Shown: positions 54,701-63,571 of the stretch, piece after piece
Layout: each line of letters opens with the position of its first letter
Numbering within the stretch: the first letter of the stretch is position 1
From: an uncultured Pelagibacteraceae bacterium
Lineage (GTDB): Bacteria > Pseudomonadota > Alphaproteobacteria > Pelagibacterales > AG-422-B15
NCBI GenBank assembly: GCA_902571005.1
Contig: CACGAG010000008.1
Coordinates: forward strand, 1-64,000
Direction: 5' to 3'
Length of the DNA stretch: 64,000 nt
Position numbers and translations under genes: made by a program
The notes under the pieces: model-generated
Seen by the model: only the letters and a program-made list of their open reading frames with translations
Databases searched by the model: none
What the model was told of the DNA's origin: nothing

Positions 54701-55231
54701 GATAATTCAGAACTGCACAATCAAAAAGATCTTCTTTTGGGTGGTACCTTACTTTCTAAAAAAGAAAAGAGATCATCCAGGGGTAATAGTTATGCATTTT
54801 TAAATTTTTCTGACATGTCATCAATTTTTGAACTTATTATATTTGAAAGTAATCTGAGAAAATATCGTGAGCTACTTTTAGAAGGTGAATCATTTGTTTT
54901 AGGTGTAGATTTTTCATCACAAAATGGAAGTTTAAGAGGAGAGCTCAAAAAAGTATTTAGCTTCGAAGATGTTGAAAAGTTAAACAAGACAAGTGATTTT
55001 AACAAAAAAGAAAATGACAAACTAAACAATCAAACACTTAAAATTTATGCTGATAGAAGCTTTTCAAAGGACGAGTTAGCAAAATTAAATTGGGTTAAAG
55101 GGCACAATAAAATTGAGATTATCATTAATAATCAACTACTTAAGATTCCCGGTGAATTCAATATTACTTCAGATATGATTGATAAGATGAAAAACCTCAA
55201 CGGCGTAATGAAAATCGATTTTGTAGAATAA
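51770..55231 (+). CDS. dnaE: DNA polymerase III alpha subunit
   Basis: [67 protein letters not shown]; GTG start. Confidence 0.97.
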   Translation: [1153 protein letters not shown]

Positions 55232-55278
55232 GTTGTTGTAAAGCTTGCTTATTTAATATAATTACAGTCAAAATATCA

Positions 55279-55349
55279 CACAGCGATAGCTAATGCTGTC
55301 CGGTCCTTAATCAGGTCAAATTGCTGTGGATGAACAACCGGAGAAAAAA
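55279..55349 (+). promoter_or_regulatory. Candidate structured rpsB leader sequestering the Shine-Dalgarno
   Basis: ACAGC(55280-84)/GCTGT(55295-99); alternative CACAGC(55279-84)/GCTGTG(55323-28); TCCGGT(55299-304)/ACCGGA(55337-342) covering the GGAG SD. Confidence 0.5.
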
Positions 55350-56156
55350 ATGACTATACCAAATATTAATTTAAAAGATCTCGTTGAAGCCGGGGTACAT
55401 TTTGGGCATAAGTCTCAAAGATGGAACCCTAAAATGCTAAAGTATATTCATAGCACAAAAGAAAATATTCATATTATAAATCTTAACTACACAGTTCAAA
55501 TGATTAGTGAAGCGCTGAGCGTTATGAAAGAGACTGTATCAAAGGGTGGAAAGATTTTATTTGTAGCTACGAAAAAACAAGCAGCAGGTAAAATTGCTAC
55601 TCTAGCATCTGAAACTAACCAATTTTATGTAAATCACAGATGGTTAGGTGGAATGCTTACGAATTGGTCAACAATTGCTAAATCGATCAAAAAAATGAAA
55701 GAACTTGAAGTTCTAAAATCTAACCCAGACAATGAATTTACAAAGAAAGAAATATTAAAAATTACAAACCAACATGAAAAATTAGTTAGGTCATTAAGTG
55801 GAATTAGTGAGATGAAAAAATCACCTGACTTAGTTTTCATTATTGACACTAAATTAGAACACATAGCTGTTTCTGAAGCAAATTTGTTAAAGATACCTAT
55901 TATTGGAATTGTAGATACCAATTGTGATCCAGATAAAATAGATTATCCTATACCAGGTAATGACGACTCACGAAGGTCAATAGATTTATATTGTTCTCTA
56001 ATCAAGGAGACCATTAACTCATCCGCTAAAGAAATTGATTTCGAAATCAATTCTAACAATAAAGAAGGGATTACTGAGCCCGATGTAAAAGGTGATAGTG
56101 ATAATTCTAATAATAAAAATGTTTCTGAACCTGAGGACCCTAAGAATGACAGTTAG
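55350..56156 (+). CDS. rpsB: 30S ribosomal protein S2 (start refined from GTG 55326 to ATG 55350)
   Basis: MTIPNINLKDLVEAGVHFGHKSQRWNPKM; CCGGAG SD 6-7 nt upstream of ATG 55350. Confidence 0.95.
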   Translation: MTIPNINLKDLVEAGVHFGHKSQRWNPKMLKYIHSTKENIHIINLNYTVQMISEALSVMKETVSKGGKILFVATKKQAAGKIATLASETNQFYVNHRWLGGMLTNWSTIAKSIKKMKELEVLKSNPDNEFTKKEILKITNQHEKLVRSLSGISEMKKSPDLVFIIDTKLEHIAVSEANLLKIPIIGIVDTNCDPDKIDYPIPGNDDSRRSIDLYCSLIKETINSSAKEIDFEINSNNKEGITEPDVKGDSDNSNNKNVSEPEDPKNDS

Positions 56157-56973
56157 TGCAAAAGAGGTTCAAGAATTAAGAAAAATGTCTGGCGCAGGAA
56201 TGATGGAGTGTAAGTCTGCTTTATCTGACTCAGGTGGCGATATATCTCAAGCATTTAAATTGTTAAGAGAAAAAGGTATTGCAAAAGCCGAGAAAAAATC
56301 TGGTAGAGACGCAAATGAAGGTCTAATAGGTGTTAGAGTTCAGGCAGAAAAAGCATCTATAATTGAAGTTAATTCAGAGACTGATTTTGTTTCTAGAAAT
56401 TCTGAGTTTCATAGTCTTGTTAACTCGATTTTAGATATATCTATGGATGATGAAAGTAAGTCATTAGCTAATAATGCAAATGTTACCGAACTAATAAGTT
56501 CCGCTGTAGGAAAAATTGGAGAAAATATAGTTCTAAGAAGATCAAGTCAACTCAGTGGAAACATTCATAGCTATGTTCATAACAGTGTGGATCAAGGCTT
56601 AGGTAAGATTGGCGTGCTTCTAAAATTAAATACTGATAGTGATCATGTATCTGAAATAGGTAAAAATCTTTGTATGCATATTGCAGCTTTAAATCCTAAA
56701 TCAATTTCCGAAAAAGACCTCAGTAATGAATTAGTAAACGCAGAAAAAGAAATAATAAAACAACAACTCAAAGATAGCGGCAAACCTGATAATATTCTTG
56801 AAAAAATGCTCGAGGGTAAATTAAAAAAATTTTTTGAGGAAAACACATTATTAGGCCAAAAATTTGTAATTGACCCATCGTTAAATATTGAAAACTACCT
56901 TAAGCAATTCGCAGAAAGAAATAATTGTAAAATTTCTGTAGAGCAATTTATCAGATACGAATTAGGCTCATAA
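56146..56973 (+). CDS. tsf: Elongation factor Ts (start refined from 56092 to 56146)
   Basis: MTVSAKEVQELRKMSGAGMMECKSALSDSGGDISQAFKLLREKGIAKAEKKSGRDANEG; overlaps rpsB by 11 bp. Confidence 0.95.
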   Translation: MTVSAKEVQELRKMSGAGMMECKSALSDSGGDISQAFKLLREKGIAKAEKKSGRDANEGLIGVRVQAEKASIIEVNSETDFVSRNSEFHSLVNSILDISMDDESKSLANNANVTELISSAVGKIGENIVLRRSSQLSGNIHSYVHNSVDQGLGKIGVLLKLNTDSDHVSEIGKNLCMHIAALNPKSISEKDLSNELVNAEKEIIKQQLKDSGKPDNILEKMLEGKLKKFFEENTLLGQKFVIDPSLNIENYLKQFAERNNCKISVEQFIRYELGS

Positions 56974-56976
56974 AAG

Positions 56977-57696
56977 ATGCCCAAACAAAAATTAAACCGG
57001 ATATTAATTAAATTATCTGGTGAGTCTCTTATGGGCAAAAATAAATTTGGGCTTGATTTAAATACCGTTAAGCGGATTTCAAATGATTTGCTTTCATTAA
57101 AAAAATTAAAAATACAAATTTGTGTTGTAATTGGCGGTGGAAATATATTCAGGGGTTTAGCAGCTTCTGCAAAAGGCATGGATAGAGCCAGTGCGGACTA
57201 CATGGGTATGCTAGCCACAGTTATGAATAGTCTTGCTTTGCAAAATTCATTAGAAAAATTAAATGTTGAAACCAGGGTTATGTCTGCATTTCCAATACAA
57301 TCTATATGCGAAACATACATTAGAAGAAGAGCAATAAGACATATGGAAAAAAACAGAATTGTTATATGCGCAGCTGGAACTGGTAATCCATATTTTTCTA
57401 CAGATACTGCTTCAGCTCTAAGAGCTGCAGAACTTGAATGCCAAGTTATATATAAAGCAACTCAAGTGGATGGTATTTATGATAAGGATCCCAATATATA
57501 TAAGAAAGCAAAAAAACTTAAAAAAATATCATATGAAAACTATTTGTCGAAGAATCTTAAAGTTTTAGATAGTGCTGCAGTAAGTATTGCAAGAGATAAT
57601 GAAATTCCAATAAAAATATTTTCAATTTTACGAAATAATTGTTTCAAAAACGTATATAATAATAAACAACAATATTCTGAGATTAACAATGTTTGA
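56977..57696 (+). CDS. pyrH: Uridylate kinase
   Basis: RILIKLSGESLMG, VIGGGNIFRGLAASAKGMDRASADYMGMLATVMNSLALQ. Confidence 0.97.
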   Translation: MPKQKLNRILIKLSGESLMGKNKFGLDLNTVKRISNDLLSLKKLKIQICVVIGGGNIFRGLAASAKGMDRASADYMGMLATVMNSLALQNSLEKLNVETRVMSAFPIQSICETYIRRRAIRHMEKNRIVICAAGTGNPYFSTDTASALRAAELECQVIYKATQVDGIYDKDPNIYKKAKKLKKISYENYLSKNLKVLDSAAVSIARDNEIPIKIFSILRNNCFKNVYNNKQQYSEINNV

Positions 57697-58246
57697 TATA
57701 ATTAAAGACGATATTATCGGCCGTATGGATTCTTCAATACAGTCTTTTAGATCTGACATGCAGGGAATACGCGCCGGTAGGGCATCACCTAGCATGCTGG
57801 ACTCAATTAAGATTGATGCGTATGGACAGAAAATGAATATTAACCAGGTTGGAAACATAACAACACCTGATCCGCGTACGATAAATATTGATATATGGGA
57901 TAGTTCTAATGTTTCACTTGTCGAGAAAGCTCTACGAGAATCTGATTTAGGTATTAATCCAATGATTGAGGGAAATCTAATTAGATTGCCTCTACCACAG
58001 CTTACAGAGGAAAGACGAAGTGAATTTCTAAAAATGGCGAGTAAAATATCAGAAAATACAAAAGTTGCTGTTAGAAATATAAGAAGAGATGGCATTGAAC
58101 AAGTGAAAAAATTAGAAAAGGATAAAGAAATTGGACAGGATGATTCTAAAAAGTATCAAGAAAACATCGATAAAATTACTGCAGATCAAATTAAAAATAT
58201 TGATGAAATCCTTAAAAATAAAGAAGAAGATTTAAAAAAAATATAA
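57689..58246 (+). CDS. frr: Ribosome recycling factor
   Basis: MQGIRAGRASPSMLDSIKIDAYG, RLPLPQLTEERRSEFLKMASKISENTKVAVRNIRRD. Confidence 0.97.
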   Translation: MFDIIKDDIIGRMDSSIQSFRSDMQGIRAGRASPSMLDSIKIDAYGQKMNINQVGNITTPDPRTINIDIWDSSNVSLVEKALRESDLGINPMIEGNLIRLPLPQLTEERRSEFLKMASKISENTKVAVRNIRRDGIEQVKKLEKDKEIGQDDSKKYQENIDKITADQIKNIDEILKNKEEDLKKI

Positions 58247-58252
58247 TCTTAA

Positions 58253-58948
58253 GTGACCTCATTTAATTTATCAAAAAAAAAGATTAACCATGTCGCTATT
58301 ATTATGGATGGTAATGGAAGATGGGCAAAAAAAAACAATCTCCAAAAAAAAACTGGCCATAAATATGGGATTCAGAATTGTATTTCATTATGCAAGAGCT
58401 TAAGAGATTTAGATTATAAACTAAATGAAATATCTTTTTATGTATTTTCAGCTGAAAATTGGAGAAGAAGCCCTTCAGAAATAAAAGATTTATTTAATCT
58501 AATAACTGAATTTTATAGAGATTTTAGTTCAACAGCTAATGATAACAATCTTAAAATAAGGCATTATGGAAGTAGAAAAAAATTATCAAAAAAATTGTTA
58601 AGTATAATTGATGAAGTTACTTCGATCACTAAAGACAATAGGGGTACTATAGTAAATTTATTATTTAATTATGGATCAAGACAAGAAATAAATGAAGCAG
58701 TAGATAAAATAAAAAAACATAAAAATCCATCAAAAAATTTAAGAGATTATTTTTATATTCCTGACTCAAAAGACCCAGATTTCATTATAAGAACCGGTGG
58801 TCAAATTAGATTAAGTAATTTTATGTTATGGCAAAGTGCTTATGCTGAATTGTACTTTACAAAAGTTTTATGGCCTGATTTCAAAATTAGTAATCTTAAT
58901 AGGGCTCTTGATCAATTAATGAAAAGAAAACGAAATTATGGTCAATAA
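58253..58948 (+). CDS. uppS: Undecaprenyl diphosphate synthase
   Basis: VAIIMDGNGRWAKKNN, FSAENWRRSPSEI, RTGGQIRLSNFMLWQSAYAELYFTKVLWPDF; GTG start. Confidence 0.96.
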   Translation: MTSFNLSKKKINHVAIIMDGNGRWAKKNNLQKKTGHKYGIQNCISLCKSLRDLDYKLNEISFYVFSAENWRRSPSEIKDLFNLITEFYRDFSSTANDNNLKIRHYGSRKKLSKKLLSIIDEVTSITKDNRGTIVNLLFNYGSRQEINEAVDKIKKHKNPSKNLRDYFYIPDSKDPDFIIRTGGQIRLSNFMLWQSAYAELYFTKVLWPDFKISNLNRALDQLMKRKRNYGQ

Positions 58949-59590
58949 ATGAGTGATTTTTTTACAAAAGAGCTGCTTTATCGATTAGGGTCTGTTATAA
59001 TTTTTGTTCCATTAGTTATATTACCCCTTATTTACAATAATTATTTTTCTGTAATTGTTTTTCTTTTTATAACATCGATTATTTGTCTTGAGATTAATCA
59101 AATGAAAAATAAAAAAGGAAGTTATTTAATATTTAATTTATATTTGGTATTTACAGTATTGTCTTTTTTCTTATTTTTATTTTTGTTAATTACTGAAATA
59201 GTTTCAATGCTTTTTATATTAGCTACCATTGCTACAATTTGGCTTTTTGATACATTTTCTTACATAGGAGGGAAAATCATTGGAGGTGCTAAATTAATGC
59301 CAAAAATTAGTTCAGGTAAAACCGTAAGCGGATTTATCACAGGTGTATTCGTGACAGTGCTTCTTATTCAATTATTGTTTTATTATTTGGAAATTGAATA
59401 TAGATTTTCAATTTATTACACACTATTAATTATCGCGTTGTCTTTTGTTGGGGATACAGTTGTTTCAATGCTAAAACGATATGCATCTATAAAAGACTCG
59501 GGAAAAATCATGCCAGGGCATGGCGGACTTCTTGATAGATTTGACTCTTTTATAATTGTTTTTCTAATCTTCGGTATATCAAGTCTGTAA
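58949..59590 (+). CDS. cdsA: Phosphatidate cytidylyltransferase
   Basis: Multi-TM; LISGKTVSGFITG-like SSGKTVSG and CDP-alcohol synthase signature SMLKRYASIKDSGKIMPGHGGLLDRFDS. Confidence 0.93.
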   Translation: MSDFFTKELLYRLGSVIIFVPLVILPLIYNNYFSVIVFLFITSIICLEINQMKNKKGSYLIFNLYLVFTVLSFFLFLFLLITEIVSMLFILATIATIWLFDTFSYIGGKIIGGAKLMPKISSGKTVSGFITGVFVTVLLIQLLFYYLEIEYRFSIYYTLLIIALSFVGDTVVSMLKRYASIKDSGKIMPGHGGLLDRFDSFIIVFLIFGISSL

Positions 59591-59591
59591 C

Positions 59592-60743
59592 ATGAAAAAA
59601 ATTAATGTGGTTATTTATGGTGCTACTGGAAGTATTGGCAGATCTACATTGTCAATAATAAGTAAAAATTTAGATAAAATAAATATTGAGGGCATCACAT
59701 GCAATAAAAACATTTTAAAGCTTATTAAGATTGCAAAATCCTACAATGTAAAAAAAATTGGTTTTAACGAAAAGTCAATTCATAAGTACAATCAATTTAA
59801 TTTAAATAAATATGAAGTATTTAATGATGATACTAAATTTTATAGCATGATTTCAAAAAAAACTGATATTATTATTTTTGCTGCAAGTGGACTAACTTGT
59901 TTAGATCTCTTATTAAAGATATTAAAATCAGGAAAGATTGTTGGTATTGCTAATAAAGAATGTATAATTACACTTGGAAAGAAATTTATTAGTTTATCAA
60001 ATAAATTTAAAACTAAAATTATACCCTTAGACTCAGAGCATAATTCAATTTATCATTTATTAAGTAAAAATTTAGGAAAATATAAATCAATTACTATCAC
60101 TGCAACTGGCGGGCCGTTCCTGCATTATACAAAAAATAAATTGAGCTCAGTAACACCTCAGCAAGCAATCAGGCATCCAGTTTGGAATATGGGTAGTAAG
60201 ATCTCAATTGACTCAGCTACAATGATGAATAAAGCGCTTGAGATAATAGAGGCCAAATATTTATTTAATCTAAAGAATAATGAAATTAATGCTATTATAC
60301 ATCCCCAAGCTATTATTCACGCATTAATAAATTATGAAAATGGTATCAGTACAGCAATATTAAACAAACCAGATATGCGTATTCCTATTTCATCTTTATT
60401 TTTTGGATTTAATAAATATTCTAATGTTTATAAAGGTATCGAATTGACTAACTATTCAAACTTTGAATTCATTCCAATAGATAAAAATAAGTTTCCAGCA
60501 GTTGATCTGGGGTATCAGGTAATGAAAATTGGAGGCTTAGCACCACATATATTCAATTATTTGAATGAGATTTTGGTTAATTTATTCATAAAGAAAAGAA
60601 TAAGATTTCTTGATATTGTAAAATTAAATGAATTGAATATGGATAAGTTTTTCGGCAAAAATTCAAATATTGCTGATCCAAAACTCACTGATATTAAGAA
60701 TATTAATAATTGGATTGATAATAATTTATATCTTGGTAATTAA
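59592..60743 (+). CDS. dxr: 1-deoxy-D-xylulose 5-phosphate reductoisomerase
   Basis: GATGSIGRSTLSII, IPLDSEHNSIYHLL, ITATGGPFL, NMGSKISIDSATMMNKALEIIEAKYLF. Confidence 0.96.
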   Translation: MKKINVVIYGATGSIGRSTLSIISKNLDKINIEGITCNKNILKLIKIAKSYNVKKIGFNEKSIHKYNQFNLNKYEVFNDDTKFYSMISKKTDIIIFAASGLTCLDLLLKILKSGKIVGIANKECIITLGKKFISLSNKFKTKIIPLDSEHNSIYHLLSKNLGKYKSITITATGGPFLHYTKNKLSSVTPQQAIRHPVWNMGSKISIDSATMMNKALEIIEAKYLFNLKNNEINAIIHPQAIIHALINYENGISTAILNKPDMRIPISSLFFGFNKYSNVYKGIELTNYSNFEFIPIDKNKFPAVDLGYQVMKIGGLAPHIFNYLNEILVNLFIKKRIRFLDIVKLNELNMDKFFGKNSNIADPKLTDIKNINNWIDNNLYLGN

Positions 60744-60751
60744 GTAAAGTC

Positions 60752-63013
60752 ATGTTGCATCATTTTAAATTAAAATTCTTTCTTCTAATATTTATATTTT
60801 TCAAATGTACATCAATATCTTTTAGTGATGTAAACAAAATAGATGAAATTGATGTAGTCGGTTCACAGAGAGTTGATATTGAAACAGTAATATCATATTC
60901 AAATATAAGCAAAGGCGATATTTATACAGAAGAACTTGGAAATAAAATATTAAAAGACTTATTTGATACTAATCTATTTTCAAACATTGAAATTGCATTT
61001 GACGAAAATAGATTACAAATTAATGTAAAAGAAAACCCTACAATTAATTTAGTCAAGTTTACTGGTAATAGTAAAATTAAAGATGAAGATTTACTAGTTG
61101 AAATTTCTCTTAAAGAAAGATCTGTTTATTCAAGAAGCAGAGTAAAAAAAGACACTGAGAGAATGCTGTCCCTTTATCAGAGGTCAGGAAGGTTATCTAC
61201 GGAAATAATACCGAAAGTAGAATTATTAGATAATAATAGAGTGAATTTAACTTATGAGATTGAAGAGTCAGATGTTGCAAAAGTTTCTAAAATTATAATT
61301 CTTGGCAATGAAGTTTTTACATCATCTAAAATAAAATCTATAATGAAAACAAAAGAAAAAAGATTTTTGCGTTTTCTTTCATCGGCAGACAGATACGACC
61401 CTGATAAATTAGAGTATGATAAACAGCTTGTAACCGAATTTTACAATAATAACGGTTATCCTGAATTTCGATTTGTTTCAGCAATTGCACAACTCTCAAT
61501 AAATAAGAATGATTTTGAAATTATTTTATCTGTAAAGGAGGGGGATAAGTATGATTTTGGGAAGATAGATGTAGTTAGTAAGTTAGATAAAATAAGTATA
61601 GATTTTGTCTATAATCAAATACCATTTAGTACAGGAGATTTGTACAATGCAAATAAAATAAAGGATACAGTCAAACAAATAAAGAATTCTGCCGAACTAA
61701 GTGGATACACATTTATTGAAATCAATCCTAAACTTAACATTAATAGTGAAAAAAAATTAGTTAATATTAATTTTGAAATTAATGAGGGGCCTAGAGTTTA
61801 TATTAATAAAATTGATATCTTAGGGAATACTAGAACTGTAGATAAAGTGATAAGAAGAGAGTTTTCTATATCTGAAGGTGACGCCTATAACAAGCTTGCA
61901 ATTAATTATTCCAAAGACTCTATTAGGGCGCTAAATTTCTTTTCAGATGTTGATGTCAAAGAAGTGAGGACGAATTATTCTGATAAATTAGATTTAGAAA
62001 TATTCGTTGAAGAGAAAAATACTGGTGAAGCTTCTTTAGGGGCTGGTTACTCAAGTGCAACTTCCACATCATTAAATTTGGGTTTAAAAGAAACAAATTT
62101 TCTTGGTAAAGGTCAGAAGTTAAATTTTACAACAAGTTTCTCAAATACAAGAAATACTTACGATATATCTTTTACAGAACCATATTTTAATAACAAACAA
62201 CTGGCTTTAACTGGAAGTCTCTATAGTAATTTTACAGACCCAGGATCTGTTAATTATGAAACTGAAGATTTAGGTTTAGGGCTTGTTGCACAGTTTCCTC
62301 TTGCAGCAAGCACATATTTAAGTGCTAGATATTCACTTTTCACCTCAAAAGTGAAAGCGGATACTAATGCCACAGAGTACGAAAGACTTCTCTCTGGGAC
62401 AGATACAGTTTCTACTATTGGATATACATTAAAGTTCGATAAGAGAAATAGCAGATATAAACCTTCCTCAGGATATTTATTTGAAATTGACCAGGATATT
62501 GCAGGCTTAGGAGGTACAAGTTATTATTTAAAAAATAGTTTAGAATATAATATTTACAAAAGGTTAAATGAAAATTTAGTTGGTGCTTTTAAATTACAAG
62601 CAGGTAATTTAAATGGTTATAATAGTAAATACGCACCATTATCATCTAATTTTAAATTAGGAGGTAAAAGACTCAGAGGCTTTAAGTCGGGTAAAGTTGG
62701 TCCAAGAACCGGAAATTCCTACACAGGTGGACAATATTATTATTTGACATCAATTGAAACAAATATTGATTTTAATTTGGATGCTTTTGATATTACTAGT
62801 ACATTATTTGTTGATGTAGGGAGTGTATGGGGTTTAGAGAATCCAGCATATTCTAATATTAATGATGAACATGAAGTGCGTTCATCTTTAGGAGTTAATT
62901 TTAATTGGGATTCAGCAATTGGCCCTATAAATATTATTTATGCAACAATTCTGGCAGATGAAACTACTGATACTACAGATAATTTATATTTTGATATAGG
63001 ATATAATTTTTAG
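60752..63013 (+). CDS. bamA: Outer membrane protein assembly factor BamA
   Basis: Signal peptide, repeated POTRA domains, Omp85 barrel (LGLKETNFLGKGQKLNFTTSFS; SSNFKLGGKRLRGFKSGKVGPR). Confidence 0.95.
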   Translation: MLHHFKLKFFLLIFIFFKCTSISFSDVNKIDEIDVVGSQRVDIETVISYSNISKGDIYTEELGNKILKDLFDTNLFSNIEIAFDENRLQINVKENPTINLVKFTGNSKIKDEDLLVEISLKERSVYSRSRVKKDTERMLSLYQRSGRLSTEIIPKVELLDNNRVNLTYEIEESDVAKVSKIIILGNEVFTSSKIKSIMKTKEKRFLRFLSSADRYDPDKLEYDKQLVTEFYNNNGYPEFRFVSAIAQLSINKNDFEIILSVKEGDKYDFGKIDVVSKLDKISIDFVYNQIPFSTGDLYNANKIKDTVKQIKNSAELSGYTFIEINPKLNINSEKKLVNINFEINEGPRVYINKIDILGNTRTVDKVIRREFSISEGDAYNKLAINYSKDSIRALNFFSDVDVKEVRTNYSDKLDLEIFVEEKNTGEASLGAGYSSATSTSLNLGLKETNFLGKGQKLNFTTSFSNTRNTYDISFTEPYFNNKQLALTGSLYSNFTDPGSVNYETEDLGLGLVAQFPLAASTYLSARYSLFTSKVKADTNATEYERLLSGTDTVSTIGYTLKFDKRNSRYKPSSGYLFEIDQDIAGLGGTSYYLKNSLEYNIYKRLNENLVGAFKLQAGNLNGYNSKYAPLSSNFKLGGKRLRGFKSGKVGPRTGNSYTGGQYYYLTSIETNIDFNLDAFDITSTLFVDVGSVWGLENPAYSNINDEHEVRSSLGVNFNWDSAIGPINIIYATILADETTDTTDNLYFDIGYNF

Positions 63014-63014
63014 G

Positions 63015-63566
63015 ATGAAATTCATTTTTAAACACAAATATATTTTAGTTTTTTCTTTTCTGACACAGCTGATCTTTAGTCCTTCATACGCACAATATCC
63101 AGATACTAATATTGGTGTCATTGATATAAATTATATTTTGTCAGACTCTGATGCCGCCATAGATGCAGCAAAACAAATAGAAAATTATGCTAAGCAGATA
63201 GAAGAGGAAATAAATGAAACTGATCAAAGTTTAATTGATGAGCAGAACGAATTGATAGAGTCACAGCAAATAATGGCACCAGCAGCATTTGATGAAAAAA
63301 GAAAAGAATACGAGAGTAAAGTGCAAAATTATAACATTACAAGACAAGAAAAATTAATGTCAATTGACAGAATTGTATCTGAATCGAGAAATGAAGTTCT
63401 TAATGCATTGAAGCCAATTCTAGAGGAAATTTCAAACGAAAAGGGTATTACTGTTCTTTTAGAAAAAAATTCTGTTTTACTAAATGCTGAGAATATGGAT
63501 ATTACAGAAGAGGCACTAAAAGCTCTAAATAAAAAGCTTCCTAGTATTAAAGTATCCACCGAATAA
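63015..63566 (+). CDS. skp: OmpH/Skp family periplasmic chaperone
   Basis: Signal peptide; NIGVIDINYILSDSDAAIDAAKQIE...; position between bamA and lpxD. Confidence 0.85.
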   Translation: MKFIFKHKYILVFSFLTQLIFSPSYAQYPDTNIGVIDINYILSDSDAAIDAAKQIENYAKQIEEEINETDQSLIDEQNELIESQQIMAPAAFDEKRKEYESKVQNYNITRQEKLMSIDRIVSESRNEVLNALKPILEEISNEKGITVLLEKNSVLLNAENMDITEEALKALNKKLPSIKVSTE

Positions 63567-63571
63567 AAAGA

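Noticed and set aside
56092-56145. Upstream start for tsf in the track
   Set aside because: Hydrophobic leader MIVIILIIKMFLNLRTLR is out-of-frame rpsB sequence; EF-Ts starts at MTVSAKEVQ (56146).
57628-58095. 155-aa minus-strand ORF antisense to frr
   Set aside because: Lies over well-conserved frr/pyrH coding sequence; hydrophobic, low-complexity translation typical of antisense frames; no family resemblance.
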